Positions 48,096 to 61,320 of a stretch of 64,000 nt of DNA are shown in pieces. The notes beneath the pieces were generated by a model that was not told the DNA's origin, did not search any database, and was given only the letters and a program-made list of their open reading frames with translations. Where the stretch lies: assembly GCF_937616625.2 (NCBI RefSeq), contig NC_065573.1:10741001-10805000 (forward strand), given 5' to 3'. The DNA comes from Mercurialis annua. Lineage: Eukaryota; Streptophyta; Magnoliopsida; Malpighiales; Euphorbiaceae. Within the stretch, counting starts at the first letter, position 1, and every line of letters begins with the position of its first letter. The translations under genes were made by a program, and so were the position numbers.

Positions 48096-50154
48096 GTTCC
48101 ACGTTACTCTTCTTGCTATTCGTTTCGATATCGTTTTGTTGGTTCATAACTCATATTCTTTTTTATGATAGCTAAATCTGAGTTTTCCTTCAACGATTCA
48201 TCTATCTCATTCGTTATCTATCATCTCTACGTGTTGAAATCGAAAACCGTACGTAAATAATTCTGTTATAGTCGCCGCCGTTTCATCGTTTTTGCGTGCT
48301 ATCTTTGGACATTTTGATCTTGATGTTTCTGCTAACTTGGCTTCCGTTTAAGCCTATGTTATTTCATGATTTCATTAGTCTAAACCACTTCGTAGATGTT
48401 GCGGGTTAGCTAATGATGATTAAGTTCGGTTAGAATTCCTCAGTTCGTCCTTTTGATCCTTCGTGGTTCTTGGAATGATGCTTGCTGTGATTTGCTTCTG
48501 TATTACTCTTGGGTTATGTTTGAATTCTGAACTGTTTAGTTTATGTTAACTTTTATTGTGATTGCTTTTTATGAAATTATGATTCGTGACTTGAGCTTTT
48601 GTTCAAATTCAATGGTTCTGTTCTTAATTATGTTATATTTTGATTTATGGTAATGAAGAAGATGAAACATGTGCTGGCGGGCTGGTTTTGATTTTTAAAA
48701 TATGATTGGGTTATGAGGTGGGCCACTGTTGAGTTTTGTGTTGCAAATTCTTGGATCATTGAATTTTTGTTGTTTGAATTTGTATTGGCTAAAGTGCTAT
48801 CAAGCCATGGTGTTATTTTGCTTTACTTAATTGAGCCCTTATTTTAAATTGTTTCAATCAATTGAATTATTTAAGTTTATTCCTAACTATTCACATTTTA
48901 CCTAACGATAATTAGTTTCAATTTTAATCTACGGATTTAGTTCCGACTTTTAAATTGACAATTCAATTATCGATTATGATTTTAAATTATTTGGGCATCA
49001 TTATTTTAAATTTGGAATTTATATTAATCTAATTATAAATTATTGATTTTGGATTTTCTAAATTGGGGATTTCATTTTATTTGAAAATTTGTCAAATTAG
49101 TATTATTATTTTTTTAAAATCTAAAAATAATATTTGAGTTATTTAAATTTAATTAATAATTATTATTTTGGGATTTTGGCTTAGCGTGCCAATGTGATTA
49201 AATTTATATTTTTTTTTTAACTTTGGATTTTGTTGCGAGTTATAAATTGACAAATTGAAAACGATGATTATTTTATAAAATAAATTAATATAATTACTTG
49301 GATAATTATATTTGATTTTAAATATCTTTTTGGTAATGCCATTTTGGCTAAGTAACAATTTAGTCCTTGAACGTTTTTATAAAACTTATTTGATTAAGTT
49401 TTTGGTTGTAGCTTGGGTTACTTGAAGTAAAAGCTATTGGGTTCCGTTTTAAATATTGATTTATCAAAATTGTTTCTACAATTATAAACTATGGTTTATA
49501 ATTGGATATAATTATATTTATTTTATCAAAGTGATTTTGGGAATTATAAACTCAGGTTTATATTTTGATAAAATATTTTTGGATCGGGTTAGACTTGGAT
49601 CACCCGACATGTGAGGTAGCTTGGCAGTTATTGGTAACTCGGCTAACCCACTATTCGAGGAATTGATTTAAGTTATTATTTAAATTTATTTGAGTAATAT
49701 TTTCCGGAACGAATTTTAAAGCGGGAACCCAATAGACTTGGCTAATTTAGTTTTTGGAGTATTATGTTACTCGATGTGGTTCGTTTTTGACTCGAGTCAT
49801 TACATGATTATTTGTTCATTCTATTCTGACTACGTTTATGCTTGAGTCTGTATTGTGCTAGTCCTATGTGGTGTCTAGTACTCTCTAGAGTTAGGGGTTG
49901 ATTTTAATATTGGTTTTACTCTGTTCTTAGACTCGTCGACTGTGCGTGCTTCGGAGTCGATTCAGATTTTGTCGCTTGCCAGGTTTTCACGTGGATTAGC
50001 AAGCAGTGAGTTTGCAGTGCTATTTACCGCTTTATTAAGTACCGCATCGTATTTTAATATAATAAATGTTTGTGAACTGTTTTTACGGATTATGGAACTG
50101 GATTGAAATGAGCTACTCGATAGGCTTGTATCGAGACTGTGTGCACCGGTAAGT

Positions 50155-50263
50155 ACTCTGGGAAACGGCAGACAAAAGTCTTGCTTACGCTGGTATATAT
50201 ATGACGAGGATTTGTTCCCGTCCACTCTGGGTTTATCAGTATGCTATGTCATACTTACGCTGG
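50155..50263 (-). other. Conserved alternating motif block in the LTR of element 2
   Basis: On the minus strand CCAGCGTAAG (50184-50193 and 50254-50263) alternates with CCCAGAGT (50155-50162 and 50224-50231). The same arrangement is in both LTRs of element 1 (18894-18997 and 26439-26542). It appears to be an old ~65-70-bp tandem duplication that has been retained. Confidence 0.8.
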
Positions 50264-53200
50264 GATCATTTCAATATTGTTTTCCATAATCATACTATAT
50301 TAGTATAAACTGTTTTGATTTAAGGGTTTTAAACTTAATAAATATAAATAGTATTGCGAACTCATCTCAGTATATCTGACCCTGTTGTTTTCCCAAATTT
50401 TTCTGGTTTATGATTTGAAAGCTGGTCCATTTCGATTCTTTTAATTCCTCGGAGGTTTTTATGTTATTTAAACTAGTTACTGTTTTTGAACTCTTAGACC
50501 GCAATAGAACTAGTTTATTTATTACACTTTGGGATTGTCGATATATTCGATTATTTATATTTGGCATGATTACTCTAGATTACGATATTGTTATAAATAA
50601 GGCATGTTGTTGAACATTTAAGATATTTAAGTTATTTATATTAGAACTGTAATACAAATTGCTAGACCTAGGTTGGAGTCTCGGTTGCCCCCGAGAAGTT
50701 TTCTACAGGTTTAAATATTTATTTGATTTCCGCGAGACTTGCTACGGGTTTTGGTACAACCATACCCATACCCTAGCGCCGGTCACGATTCATGAAATTA
50801 GGTCGTGACACGCTTGGATTTGTTTCTTAACGTTTTAAAACATTTGGTTTAAATTATTAAAAAGGTGAAACGCTTGTAAACGTTTGGCTTAAATTACTAA
50901 AAAGGTGAAACTCTTGGATTTGTTTCGGAACGTTTGTAAACGTTTGGCCTAAATTGGTAAAAAGGTGAAACGCTTGGATATGTTTCGTAACGTTTGTAAA
51001 CGCTTGGCTTAAATTGCTAAGAAGGTGAAACACTTGGTTTTGTTTTGTAATATTTGTATAGGTTTGGCTTAAATCGCTAAAAATGTGAAACGTTTGGATT
51101 TGTTTTGTAACGTTTAAAAAATTTGGTTTTGTTTCGTAACGTTTGTAAACGTTTGGCTTAAATCGCTAAAAAGGTCAAACGCTTGGATTTGTTTCGTAAC
51201 GTTTGTAAACATTTGGCTTAAATTGCTAAAAAGAAGAAATGCATGGATTTGTTTCATAACGTTTGTAAACGTTTGGCTTAAATCGCTAAAAAGGTCAAAC
51301 GCTTGGATTCGTTTCGTAACGTTTGTAAACATTTGGATTAAATTGCTAAAAATATGAAATGCATGGATTTGTTTCATAACGTTTGTAAACGTTTGGCCTA
51401 AATTGCTAAAAAGGTGAAACGCTTGGATATGTTTCGTAACGTTTGTAATCGCTTGGCTTAAATAGCTAAAAAGGTGAAACGCTTGGTTTTGTTTCGTAAT
51501 ATTTGTATAGGTTTGGCCTAAATCGCTAAAAATGTGAAACGTTTGGATTTGTTTCGTAACGTTTGTAAACGTTTGGCTTCAATCGCTATAAAGGTGAAAC
51601 GTTTGGTTTTGTTTCGTAACGTTTGTATACGTTTGGCATAAATCGCTAAAAAGTTGAAATGTTTGGATTTGTTTTGTAACATTTTAAACGTTTTGCTTAA
51701 ATCGCTAAAATGGGAAAACGTTTGGATTTGTTTCGTAACTTTTGTAAACGTTTGACATAAATTGCTGAAAAGGTGAAATGTTTGGTTTTGTTTCGTAAAG
51801 TTTGTAAACTTTCGGTTTAAATCGCTAAAAATGTGAAACGTTTGGATTTGTTTCGTAGCGTTTGTAAACATTTGGCTTAAATCTCTTAAAAGGTGAAAAG
51901 TTTGGATTTGCTTCGTACCGTTTGTATTAAATCGCTAAAAAGATGAAATGTTTGGATTTGTTTCGTAATGTTTGTAAACATTTGGCATAAATTGCTAAAA
52001 AGGTAAAACACTTGGTTTTATTTTGTAACGTTTGTAAGGGTTTGGCTTAAATCTCTAAAAATATGAAACATTTGGATTTGTTTCGCAACGTTTTAAACGT
52101 TTGGTTTCGTCTCGTAACTTTTGTAAACGTTTGACTTAAATCGCTAAAAAGGTGAAACGTTTGGATTTGTTTTGTAACGTTTGTAAACGTTCGGCTTAAA
52201 TCGCTAAAATGGTGAAATGTTTGAATTTGTTTCGTAAAGTTTGTAAAGGTTTGGCTTAAATCGCTAAAAAGGTGAAATGTTTGGATTTGTTCCGTAACGT
52301 TTGTAAGCGTTTTGTTTAAATCGCTAAAAAGGTGAAACGTTTGGATTTGTTTCGTAACATTTGTAAACGTTTGGCTTAAATTGCTAAAAAGGGGAAACGC
52401 TTGGATTTGTTTCGTAACGTTTTTAAACGTTTGGCCTAAATTGCTAAAAAGGAGAAAAGTTTGGATTTGTTTCGTAACGTTTGTAAACGTTTGGCTTAAA
52501 TCGCTAAAAAGGTGAAACGTTTGGATATTTTTCGTTACATTTGTAAACGTTTGGCTTATATCGTTAAAAAGGCTAAATGTTTGGATTTGTTTTGTAACGT
52601 TTGTAAACGTTTGGCTTAAATCGGTAAAAAGGTGAAACGTTTGGATTTGTTTCGTAACGTTTATCAACGTTTAGCTTAAATTGCTAAAAAGGTGAAACGC
52701 TTGGCTTTGTTTCGTAACGTTTGTAATCGTTTGGCTTAAATTGCTAAAAGGGTGAAACGCTTAGTTTCATTTTGTAATGTTTGTATACGATTAGCTTAAA
52801 TCGCTAAAAATGTGAAACGTTTGGATTTATTTCGTAACGTTTTAAACGTTTGTTTTAGTTTTGTAACATTTGTAAACGTTTGGGTTAAATCGCTAAAAAG
52901 GTGAAATGTTTAGATTTGTTTCGTAACGTTTGTAAACGTTTGGCTTATATCGCAAAAAAGGGGAAACGTATGGATTTGTTTCGTATAGTTTGTAAACGTA
53001 TGGCTTAAATCGCTAAAAGGTGAAACGTTTGGATTTGTTTCTTAACCTTTGTAAACGTTTGGCATAAATTGCTAAAAAGGTGAAACGCTTTGATTTGTTT
53101 CGTAACGTTTTATACGTTTGACTTAAATTGCAAAAAAGGAGAAACGCTTAGATTTGTTTCGTATCGTTTGTACATGTTTGGCTTAAAAGTCTAAAAAGGT

Positions 53201-53982
53201 GAAACGTTTAGATTTGTTTCGTAGCGTTTCTAAACGTTTGGCTTTAATTTCTAAAAAGGTGAAAAGTTTGTATTTGTTTCGTACCGTTTGTAAACGTTTG
53301 GCTTAAATCGCTAAAACGGTTAAACGTTTCGATTTGTTTCGTAACGTTTGTAAACGTTTGGCTTATATTTTTAAAAATGTGAAACGTTTGGATTTCTTTC
53401 GTAACGTTTGTAAACGTTTGGCTTTAATCGCTAAAAAGGTGAAACATTAGGATTTGTTTCGTAACATTTGTAAACGTTTGGTTTAAATCGCTAAAAATGT
53501 GAAACGTTTGTATTTGTTTCGTAACGTTGTAAACGTTTGGCTTAGATCGCTAAAATGAGGAAACGTTTGAATTTGTTTCGTAATGTTTATAAAAGTTTTT
53601 CTAAAATCGCTAAGAAGGTGAAATGTTTGGTTTTGTTTCATAACATTTGTAAACGTTCGACTTAAATCGCTAAAAAGGTGAAACGTTTGGATTTGTTTCA
53701 TAACGTTTGTAAACGTTGGATTAAATCGCTAAAAAGGTGAAACGTTTGGATTTGTTCCGTAACGTTTGAAAACGTTTGGCTTAAATCACAAAAAAGGTGA
53801 AACGTTTGGTTTTGTTTCGTAAAGTTTGTAAACGTTCGGTTTAAATCGCTAAAAAGGTAAAACGTTTGGGTTTGTTTCGTAACATTTGTAAACATTTGGA
53901 TTAAATCGCTAAAAAGGTGAAACGTTTAGATTTGTTTGGTAACGTTTGTAAATGTTTGGCTTAAATTGCTAAAAAAGTGAAA

Positions 53983-53998
53983 CGCTTGGATTTGTTTC
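53983..53998 (+). other. Paralogous empty site of element 2
   Basis: The neighbourhood up to here matches the left flank of element 2 (to 40739), and the sequence from here matches its right flank (50811 onward), including the rare GGTTTAAATTATTAAAAAGG variant. The 16-bp CGCTTGGATTTGTTTC occurs once here and twice around the element. Confidence 0.75.
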
Positions 53999-54076
53999 AT
54001 AACGTTTTAAAACTTTTGGTTTAAATTATTAAAAAGGTGAAACGCTTGTAAACGTTTGGCTTAAATTACTAAAAAG

Positions 54077-57000
54077 GTGAAACTCTTGGATTTGTTTCGG
54101 AACGTTTGTAAACGTTTGACCTAAAATGCTCAAAAGGTGAAACGCTTGGATATGTTTCGTAACGTTTGTAAACGCTTGGCTTAAATTGCTAAAAAGGTGA
54201 AACTCTTGGTTTTGTTTCGTAATATTTGTATAGGTTTGGCTTAAATCGCTAAAAATTTGAAACGTTTGGATTTGTTTTGTAACGTTTTAAACATTTGGTT
54301 TTGTTTCGTAACGTTTGTAAACGTTTGGCTTAAACCGCTAAAAAGGTCAAACGCTTGGATTTGTTTCGTAACGTTTGTAAACATTTGGCTTAAATTGCTA
54401 AGAAGATGAAATGCATGGATTTGTTTCATAACGTTTGTAAACGTTTGGCTTAAATTGCTAAAAAGGTGAAACTCTTGGTTTTCTTTCGTAACGTTTGTAA
54501 ACGTTTGGCTTAAATTGTTAAAAAGGGGAAACGTTTGGATTTGTTTCGTATCGTTTGCAAATGTTTGGCTTAAATTGCTTAAAAGGTGACAGGTTTGGAT
54601 TTGTTTCGTAACCTTTGTAAACGTTTCGCTCAAATTGCTAAAAAGGTGTAACGTTTGGTTTTGTTTCATAACCTTTGTAAACGTTTGGCTTACATCGCTA
54701 AAAAGGTGAAACATTTGGATTTGTTTCGTAACGTGTGTAAACGTTTTGCTTAAATTGCTAAAAAGGTGGCACGTTTGGATTTGTTTCGTAATCTTTGTAA
54801 ACGTTTAGCTTAAATCGCTAAAAAGGTGAAAAGTTTGGATTTGTTTCGTAACGTTTGTAAACGTTTGGCTTAAATCGCTAAAAACGTGACACGTTTGGAT
54901 TTGTTTCGTAACCTTTGTAAAATTTTTGCATAAATCGCTAAAAAGGTGAAACGTTTGGATTTGTTTCACAACGTTTGTAAACGTTGGGCTTAAATCGCTA
55001 AAAAGGTGAAACTGTTGGATTTGTTCCGTAATGTTTGAAAACGTTCGGCTTAAATCGCAAAAAAGGTGAAACGTTTCGTTTTGGTTCGTAACGTTTGTAA
55101 ACGTTCGGCTTAAATCCCAAAAAAGGTGAAACGTTTTGTTTTGTTTCGTAACGTTTATAAACGTTTGGCCTAAATTGCTAAAAAGGGGAAACATTTGGAT
55201 TTGTTTCGTAACATTTGTAAACGTTTGGCTGAAATTGCTAAAAAGGTGAAATGTTTGGATTTATTTTGTAACGTTTGTAAACGTTTGGTTTAAATTGCTA
55301 AAAAGGTGCAATGCTTGGATTTGATTCGTAACGTTTGTAAACGTTTGGCTTAAATTGCTAAAAAGTTGAAACTCTTGGATTTGTTTCGTAACGTTTGTAA
55401 ACATTTGGCTTAAACTGCTAAATAGCTGAAACGCTTGGTTTTGTTTCGTAACGTTTGTAAAGGTTTGGCTTAAATCGGTAAAAATGTGAAACGTTTCGAT
55501 TTGTTTTGTAAAGTTTTTACGTTTGGTTTTGTTTCGTAACGTTTGGCTTAAATCGCTAAAAAGGTGAAACGTTTGGATTTGTTTTGTAACGTGTGTGAAA
55601 TTTTGGCTTAAATTGCTAAAAAGGTGAAACATTTGGATTTGTTTCGTAACATTTTGTAAACGTTTGCTTAAATCGCTAAAAAGGTGAAACGGTTGGATTT
55701 GTTTCGTTACGCTTGTATACGTTTGGCTTAATTGCTAAAAAGGGGAATCGTTTAGATTTGTTTCATAATGTTTGTAAACGTTTGGCTTAAATTGCTAAAA
55801 AGGGGAAACATTTATATTTGTTTCGTAACGTTTTCAACGTTTGGTTTAAATTCCTAAAAAGGTGAAACCCTTGGATTTGTTTCGTAATTGTAAACGTTTG
55901 GCTTAAATTGCAAAAAAGTTGAAACACTTGGATTTGTTTCGTAATGTTTGTAAACATTTGGCTTAAATTGCTAAAAATGTGAAACGTTTCGATTTGTTTT
56001 GTAACGTTTGTAAACGTTTGGCTTATATTGCTAAAAAGGTGAAACGTTTGGTTTTGTTTCGTAAAATTTGTAATCGTTCGGCTTAAACAGCTAAAAGGGG
56101 TAACATTATGATTTGTTTTGTAACGTTTGTAAACGTTTGGCTTTAATTGCTAACAAGGTAAAACGCTTGGATTTGTTTCGTAACGTTTGTAAACGTTTGG
56201 CTTAAATTGCTAAAAAGGTGAAACGCTTTGATTTGTTTCGGAACGTTTGTAAACGTTTGGCTTAAATTGTTAACAAGATGAAATGCTTGAATTTGTTTCA
56301 TAACATTCGTAAACATTTGGCTTAAATTGCTGATAAGGTGAAACGCTTGGTTTTGTTTTGTAACGTTTGTAAAGGTTTGTTTAAATCGCTAAAAATGTAA
56401 AACGTTTGGATTTGTTTTGTAACGTTTTAAACGTTTGGTTTTGTTTCGTAACAATTGGCTTAAATCGCTAAAAAGGTGAAACGTTTGGATTTGTTTCATA
56501 ACGTTTGTAAAATTTTGGTTTAAATTGGTAAAAAGGTGAAACGTTTGGATTTGTTTCATAACGTTTGTAAACATTTGGCTTAAATTGCTAAAAAGGTGAA
56601 ACGTTTGGATTTGTTTCATAACTTTTGTAAACGTTTGGCTTAAATTGCTAAATAGGTGAAACGCTTGGATTTGTTTCGAAACGTTTGTAAATCTTTGGCT
56701 TAAATTGCTAAAAAGGTGAAACACTTGGATTTGTTTCGTAACGTTTGTAAACGTTTGGCTTAAATTGCTAAAAAGGTGAAACATTTGGATTTGTTTCATA
56801 ATCTTTGTAAACATTTTGCTTAAATAGCTAAAAATGGGGAAATGTTTGGATTTGTTTCGTGACTTTTGTAAACGTTTGGCTTAAATCGCTAAAAATGTGA
56901 CACGTTTGGATTTGTTTCGTAACGTTTTAAACATTTGGTTTTGTTTCGGAACGTTTGGCTTAAATCGCAAAAAAGGTGAAACGTTTGGATTTATTTCGTA

Positions 57001-57720
57001 ACGTTTGTAAACATTGGCTTAAATCGCTTAAAAGGCAAAACATTTGGATTTGTTTCGTAACGTTTGTAAATGTTTGCTTCAATCACTAAATAGGTTAAAC
57101 GTTTGGATTTTTTTCGTAACGTTTGTAAACGTTTGGCATAAATCGCTAAAAAGGTGAAATGTTTGGATTTGTTTCGAAACGTTTGAAACGTTTTGCTTAA
57201 ATCGCTAAAATGGGGAAACGCTTGGTCTTGTTTCGTGACGTTTGTAAACGTTCGGCTTAAATCGATAGAAAAGGTGAACGGTTGGTTTTGTTTCGTAACG
57301 TTTGTAAACGTTTGGCTTAAATTGCAAAAAAGGTGAAACGCTTGGATTTGTTTCGTAACGTTTGTAAACGTTTTGCTCAAATTACTAAAAAGGTGAAACA
57401 CTTGGATTTGTTTCGTAACATTCGTAAACGTTTTGCTTAAATTACTAAAAAGGTGAAACGCTTGAATTTGTTTCGGAACGTTTGTAGACGTTTGGCTTAT
57501 ATTGCTAAAAAGGTGAAACGCTTGGATTTGTTTCGTATCGTTTTTAAACATTTAGCTTAAATTGCTAAATAGGTGAAACGCTTAGTTTGTTTCGTAACGG
57601 TTGCTAGGGTTTTTCTTAAATCGTTAAAAATATGAACCATTTGGGTTTGTTTCGTAATGTTTTAAACGTTTGGTTTTATTTTGTAACTTTTGTAAACGTT
57701 TGGCTTAAATTACTAAAAAG
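54077..57720 (+). repeat. ~3.64-kb satellite superblock, copy 1
   Basis: The variant order (GAAACTCTTGG, GCTTGGATATG, GTATAGGTTTGG, GCATGGATTTGTTTCATAAC, AGGTTTGGATTTG, TTTCACAACG, TTAGGG-like monomers) repeats from about 57721 with a shift near 3644 bp. Edges are approximate. Confidence 0.75.
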
Positions 57721-60700
57721 GTGAAACTCTTGTATTTGTTTCTGAACGTTTGTAAACGTTTGGCATAAATTGCTAAAAAGGTGAAACGCTTGGATATGTT
57801 TCGTAACGTTTGTAAATGCTTGGCTTAAATTCCTAAAAAGGTGAAATGCTTGGTTTTGTTTCGTAATATTTGTATAGGTTTGGCTTAAATCGCTAAAAAT
57901 GTGAAACGGTTGGATTTGTTTTGTAACGTTTTAAACATTTGGTTTTGTTTCGTAACGTTTGTAAACGTTTGACTTAAATCGCTAAAAAGGTAAAACGCTT
58001 GGATTTGTTTCGTAACGTTTGTAAACATTTGGCTTAAATTGCTAAAAAGATGAAATGCATGGATTTGTTTCATAACGTTTGTAAACGTTTGGCTTATATT
58101 GCTAAAAAGGTGAAACGCTTGGTTTTCTTTCGTAACGTTTGTAAACGTTTGGCTTAAATTGCTAAAAAGGTGAAATGTTTGGATTTGTTTCGTATCGTTT
58201 GTAAATATTTGGCTTAAATTTCTTAAAAGGAGACAGGTTTGGATTTGTTTCGTAACCTTTGTAAACGTTTCTCTCAAATTGCTAAAAAGGTGAAACGTTT
58301 GGTTTTATTTCATAACCTTTTTAAATGTTTGGCTTACATCGCTAAAAAGGTGAAACGTTTGGATTTGTTTCGTAACGTGTGTAAACGTTTTGCTTAAATT
58401 GCTAAAAAGGTGGCACGTTTGGATTTGTTTCGTAACCTTTGTAAACGTTTGGCTTAAATCGCTAAAAAGGTGAAAAGTTTGGATTTGTTTCGTAACGTTT
58501 GTAAACGTTTGGCTTAAATCTCTAAAAAGGTGACACGTTTGGATTTGTTTCATAACCTTTGTAAACTTTTGGCATAAATCGCTAAAAAGGTGAAACTTTT
58601 GGATTTGTTTCACAACGTTTGTAAACGTTGGGCTTAAATCGCTAAAAAGGTGAAACTGTTGGATTTGTTCCATAACGTTTGAAAACGTTCGGCTTAAATC
58701 GCAAAAAAGGTGAAACGTTTCGTTTTGTTTCGTAACGTTTGTAAACGTTCGACTTAATTCCAAAAAAGGGGAAACGTTTGGTTTTGTTTCGTAACGTTTA
58801 TAAACGTTTGGCTTAAATTGCTAAAAAGGGGAAACGTTTGGATTTGTTTCCTAAACTTTTTGTAAACGTTTGGCTGAAATTGCTAAAAAGGTGAAATATT
58901 TGGATTTTTTGTTTCGTAACGTTTGTAAACGTTTGGTTTAAATTGCTACAAAGGTGCAATGCTTGAATTTGATTCGTAAAGTTTGTAAACGTTTGGCTTA
59001 AATTGCTAAAAAAATTAAACTCTTGGATTTGTTTCGTAACGTTTGTAAACATTTGGCTTAAATTGCTAAATAGGTGAAACGCTTGGTTTTATTTCGTAAC
59101 GTTTGTAAAGGTTTGGCTTAAATCGCTAAAAATATGAAACGTTTCGATTTCTTTCGTAAAGTTTTTACGTTTGGTTTTGTTTCGTAACGTTTGGCTTAAA
59201 TCACTAAAAAGATGAAACATTTGAATTTGTTTTGTAACGTTTGTGAAATTTTGGCTTAAATTGCTAAAAAGGTGAAACATTTGGATTTGTTTCGTAACAT
59301 TTTGTAAACGTTTGGCTTAAATTGCTAAAAAGGTGAAACTTTTGGATTTGTTTCGTTACGCTTGTATACGTTTGGCTTAATTGCTAAAAAGGGGAATCGT
59401 TTAGATTTGTTTCATAACGTTTGTAAACGTTTGGCTTAAATTGCTAAAAGGCGGAAACGTTTGAATTTGTTTCGTAACGTTTTCAACGTTTGGTTTAAAT
59501 TCCTAAAAAGGTGAAACCCTTGGATTTGTTTCGTAACGTTTGTAAACGTTTGGCTTAAATTGCAAAAAAGTTGAAACGCTTGGATTTGTTTCGTAATGTT
59601 TGTAAACATTTTGGCTTAAATCGCTAAAAAGGTGAAACGTTTAGATTTATTTCGTAACGTTTTAATACGCTTGGCTTATATTGCTAAAAAGGTGAAACGT
59701 TTGGTTTTCTTTCGTAAAGTTTGTAAATGTTCGGCATAAATAGCTAAAAGGGGTAACGTTATGATTTATTTTGTAATGTTTGTAAACGTTTGGCTTAAAT
59801 TGCTAAAAAGGTAAAACGCTTGGATTTGTTTCGTAACGTTTGTAAACGTTTGGCTTAAATTGCTAAAGAGGTGAAACGCTTTTTGTTTCGGAACGTTTGT
59901 AAACGTTTGGCTTAATTGCTAAAAAGATGAAATGCTTGAATTTGTTTCATAACATTGGTAAACATTTGGCTTAAATTGCTAAAAAGGTGAAACGCTTGGT
60001 TTTGTTTCGTAACGTTTCTAAATGTTTGTTTAAATCGCTAAAAATGTGAAACGTTTGGATTTGTTTCGTAACGTTTTAAACGTTTGGTTTTGTTTCGTAA
60101 CAATTGGCTTAAATCGCTAAAAAGGTGAAACGTTTGGATTTGTTTCATAACGTTTGTAAAATTTTGGCTTAAATTGCTAAAAAGGTAAAACGTTTGGATT
60201 TGTTTCATAACTTTTGTTAACATTTGGATTAAATTGCTAAAAAGGTGAAACGTTTGGATTTGTTTTGTAACTTTTGTAAACGTTTGGCTTAATTTGCTAA
60301 ATAGGTGAAACGCTTGGATTTGTTTCGTAACATTTGTAAATCTTTGGCTTTAATTGCTAAAAAGGCGAAACACTTGGATTTGTTTCGCAACGTTTGTAAA
60401 CGTTCGGCTTAAATTGCTAAAAAGGTGAAACATTTGGATTTGTTTCATAATCTTTGTAAACATTTTGCTTAAATCGCTAAAAATGGGGAAATGTTTGGAT
60501 TTGTTTCGTGACTTTTGTATGGCTTAAATCGCTAAAAATGTGACACGTTTGGATTTGTTTCGTAATGTTTTAAACATTTGATTTTGTTTCGGAACGTTTG
60601 GCTTAAATCGCAAAAAAGGTGAAACGTTTGGATTTATTTCATAATGTTTATAAACGTTGGCTTAAATCGCTAAAAAGGCAAAACATTTGGATTTGTTTCG

Positions 60701-61320
60701 TAACGTTTGTAAATGTTTGCTTCAATCACTAAAAAGGTTAAACGTTTGGATTTGTTTCGTAACGTTTGGAAACGTTTGGCATAAATCGCTAAAAAGGTGA
60801 AATGTTTGGATTTGTTTCGTACCGTTTGAAACGTTTTGCTTAAATCGCTAAAATGGGGAAACGCTTGGTTTTGTTTCGTGACGTTTGTAAACGTTCGGCT
60901 TAAATCGATAAAAATGGTGAAACGTTTGGTTTTGTTTCGTAACGTTTGTAAACGTTTGGCTTAAATTGCAAAAAGGTGAAACGCTTGGATTTGTTTCGTA
61001 ACTTTTGTAAACGTTTTGCTTAAATTACTAAAAAGGTGAAAAGCTCAAATTTGTTTCGGAACGTTTGTAGACGTTTGGCTTATATTGCTAAAAAGGTGAA
61101 ACGCTTGGATTTGTTTCGTAATGTTTGTAAACGTTTGGCATAAATTGCTAAATAGGTGAAACGCTTAGTTTGTTTCGTAACGTTTGTTAGGGTTTTTCTT
61201 AAATCGCTAAATACATGAACCATTTGGATTTGTTTCGTATCGTTTTAAACGTTTGGTTTTATTTCGTAACTTTTGTAAACGTTTGGCTTAAATTACTAAG
61301 AAGGTGAAACGGTTAGATTT
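57721..61320 (+). repeat. ~3.64-kb satellite superblock, copy 2
   Basis: Second copy of the variant series at 54077-57720, with matching monomers at 56389/60038 and 57598/61188. Small local differences in monomer number explain shifts between about 3590 and 3650 bp. Confidence 0.75.

Larger units (their letters stand above)
40740..50810 (+). mobile_element. LTR retrotransposon 2, 5'-truncated, same family as element 1, with enlarged 3' LTR
   Basis: A 10071-bp insertion on the plus strand. It contains a 67-bp tRNA-like head (40740-40806), a 41-bp remnant of the 5' LTR (40807-40847), a primer-binding site (40852-40863), a 4414-bp internal region without recognisable gag or pol, a polypurine tract (45249-45261) and a 5549-bp 3' LTR (45262-50810). 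The last ~1.1-1.5 kb of that LTR and several internal blocks match element 1 in reverse complement, so the two are related subfamilies. The much longer LTR and the absent 5' LTR distinguish it. It is flanked by a 16-bp direct repeat, unlike the 5 bp of element 1. It appears older than element 1, but with only one LTR its age cannot be estimated from LTR divergence. Confidence 0.85.
45262..50810 (+). repeat. 3' LTR of element 2, 5549 bp
   Basis: Runs from TGTAATATCCAG to the TAGGTCGTGACA end. The distal part from about 49700 matches the LTRs of element 1, including the alternating motif block (50155-50263). The proximal ~2.7 kb has no counterpart in element 1 and contains gene-like exons, a GTTAAC-rich segment and a foldback sequence. 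Its promoter-like zone is near 47840-48100. Since the 5' LTR is missing, the length cannot be confirmed from a second copy. Confidence 0.8.

Noticed and set aside
49149..49358. 69-aa and similar short frames in the LTRs and interiors of both elements as genes
   Set aside because: They are AT-rich, low-complexity, unconserved between the two elements, and no longer than expected by chance.
52047..52667. 206-aa minus-strand open frame, and dozens like it in the satellite, as protein-coding genes
   Set aside because: They are in-phase readings of a 60-bp monomer, have no domain, no consistent start and no codon signature, and occur wherever the satellite escapes stop mutations.
57598..57625. 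Telomere-like TTAGGG or TTTAGGG repeats
   Set aside because: Only isolated TTAGGG or CTAGGG variants occur inside single monomers (for example near 61188 and 63160), with no tandem telomeric run.
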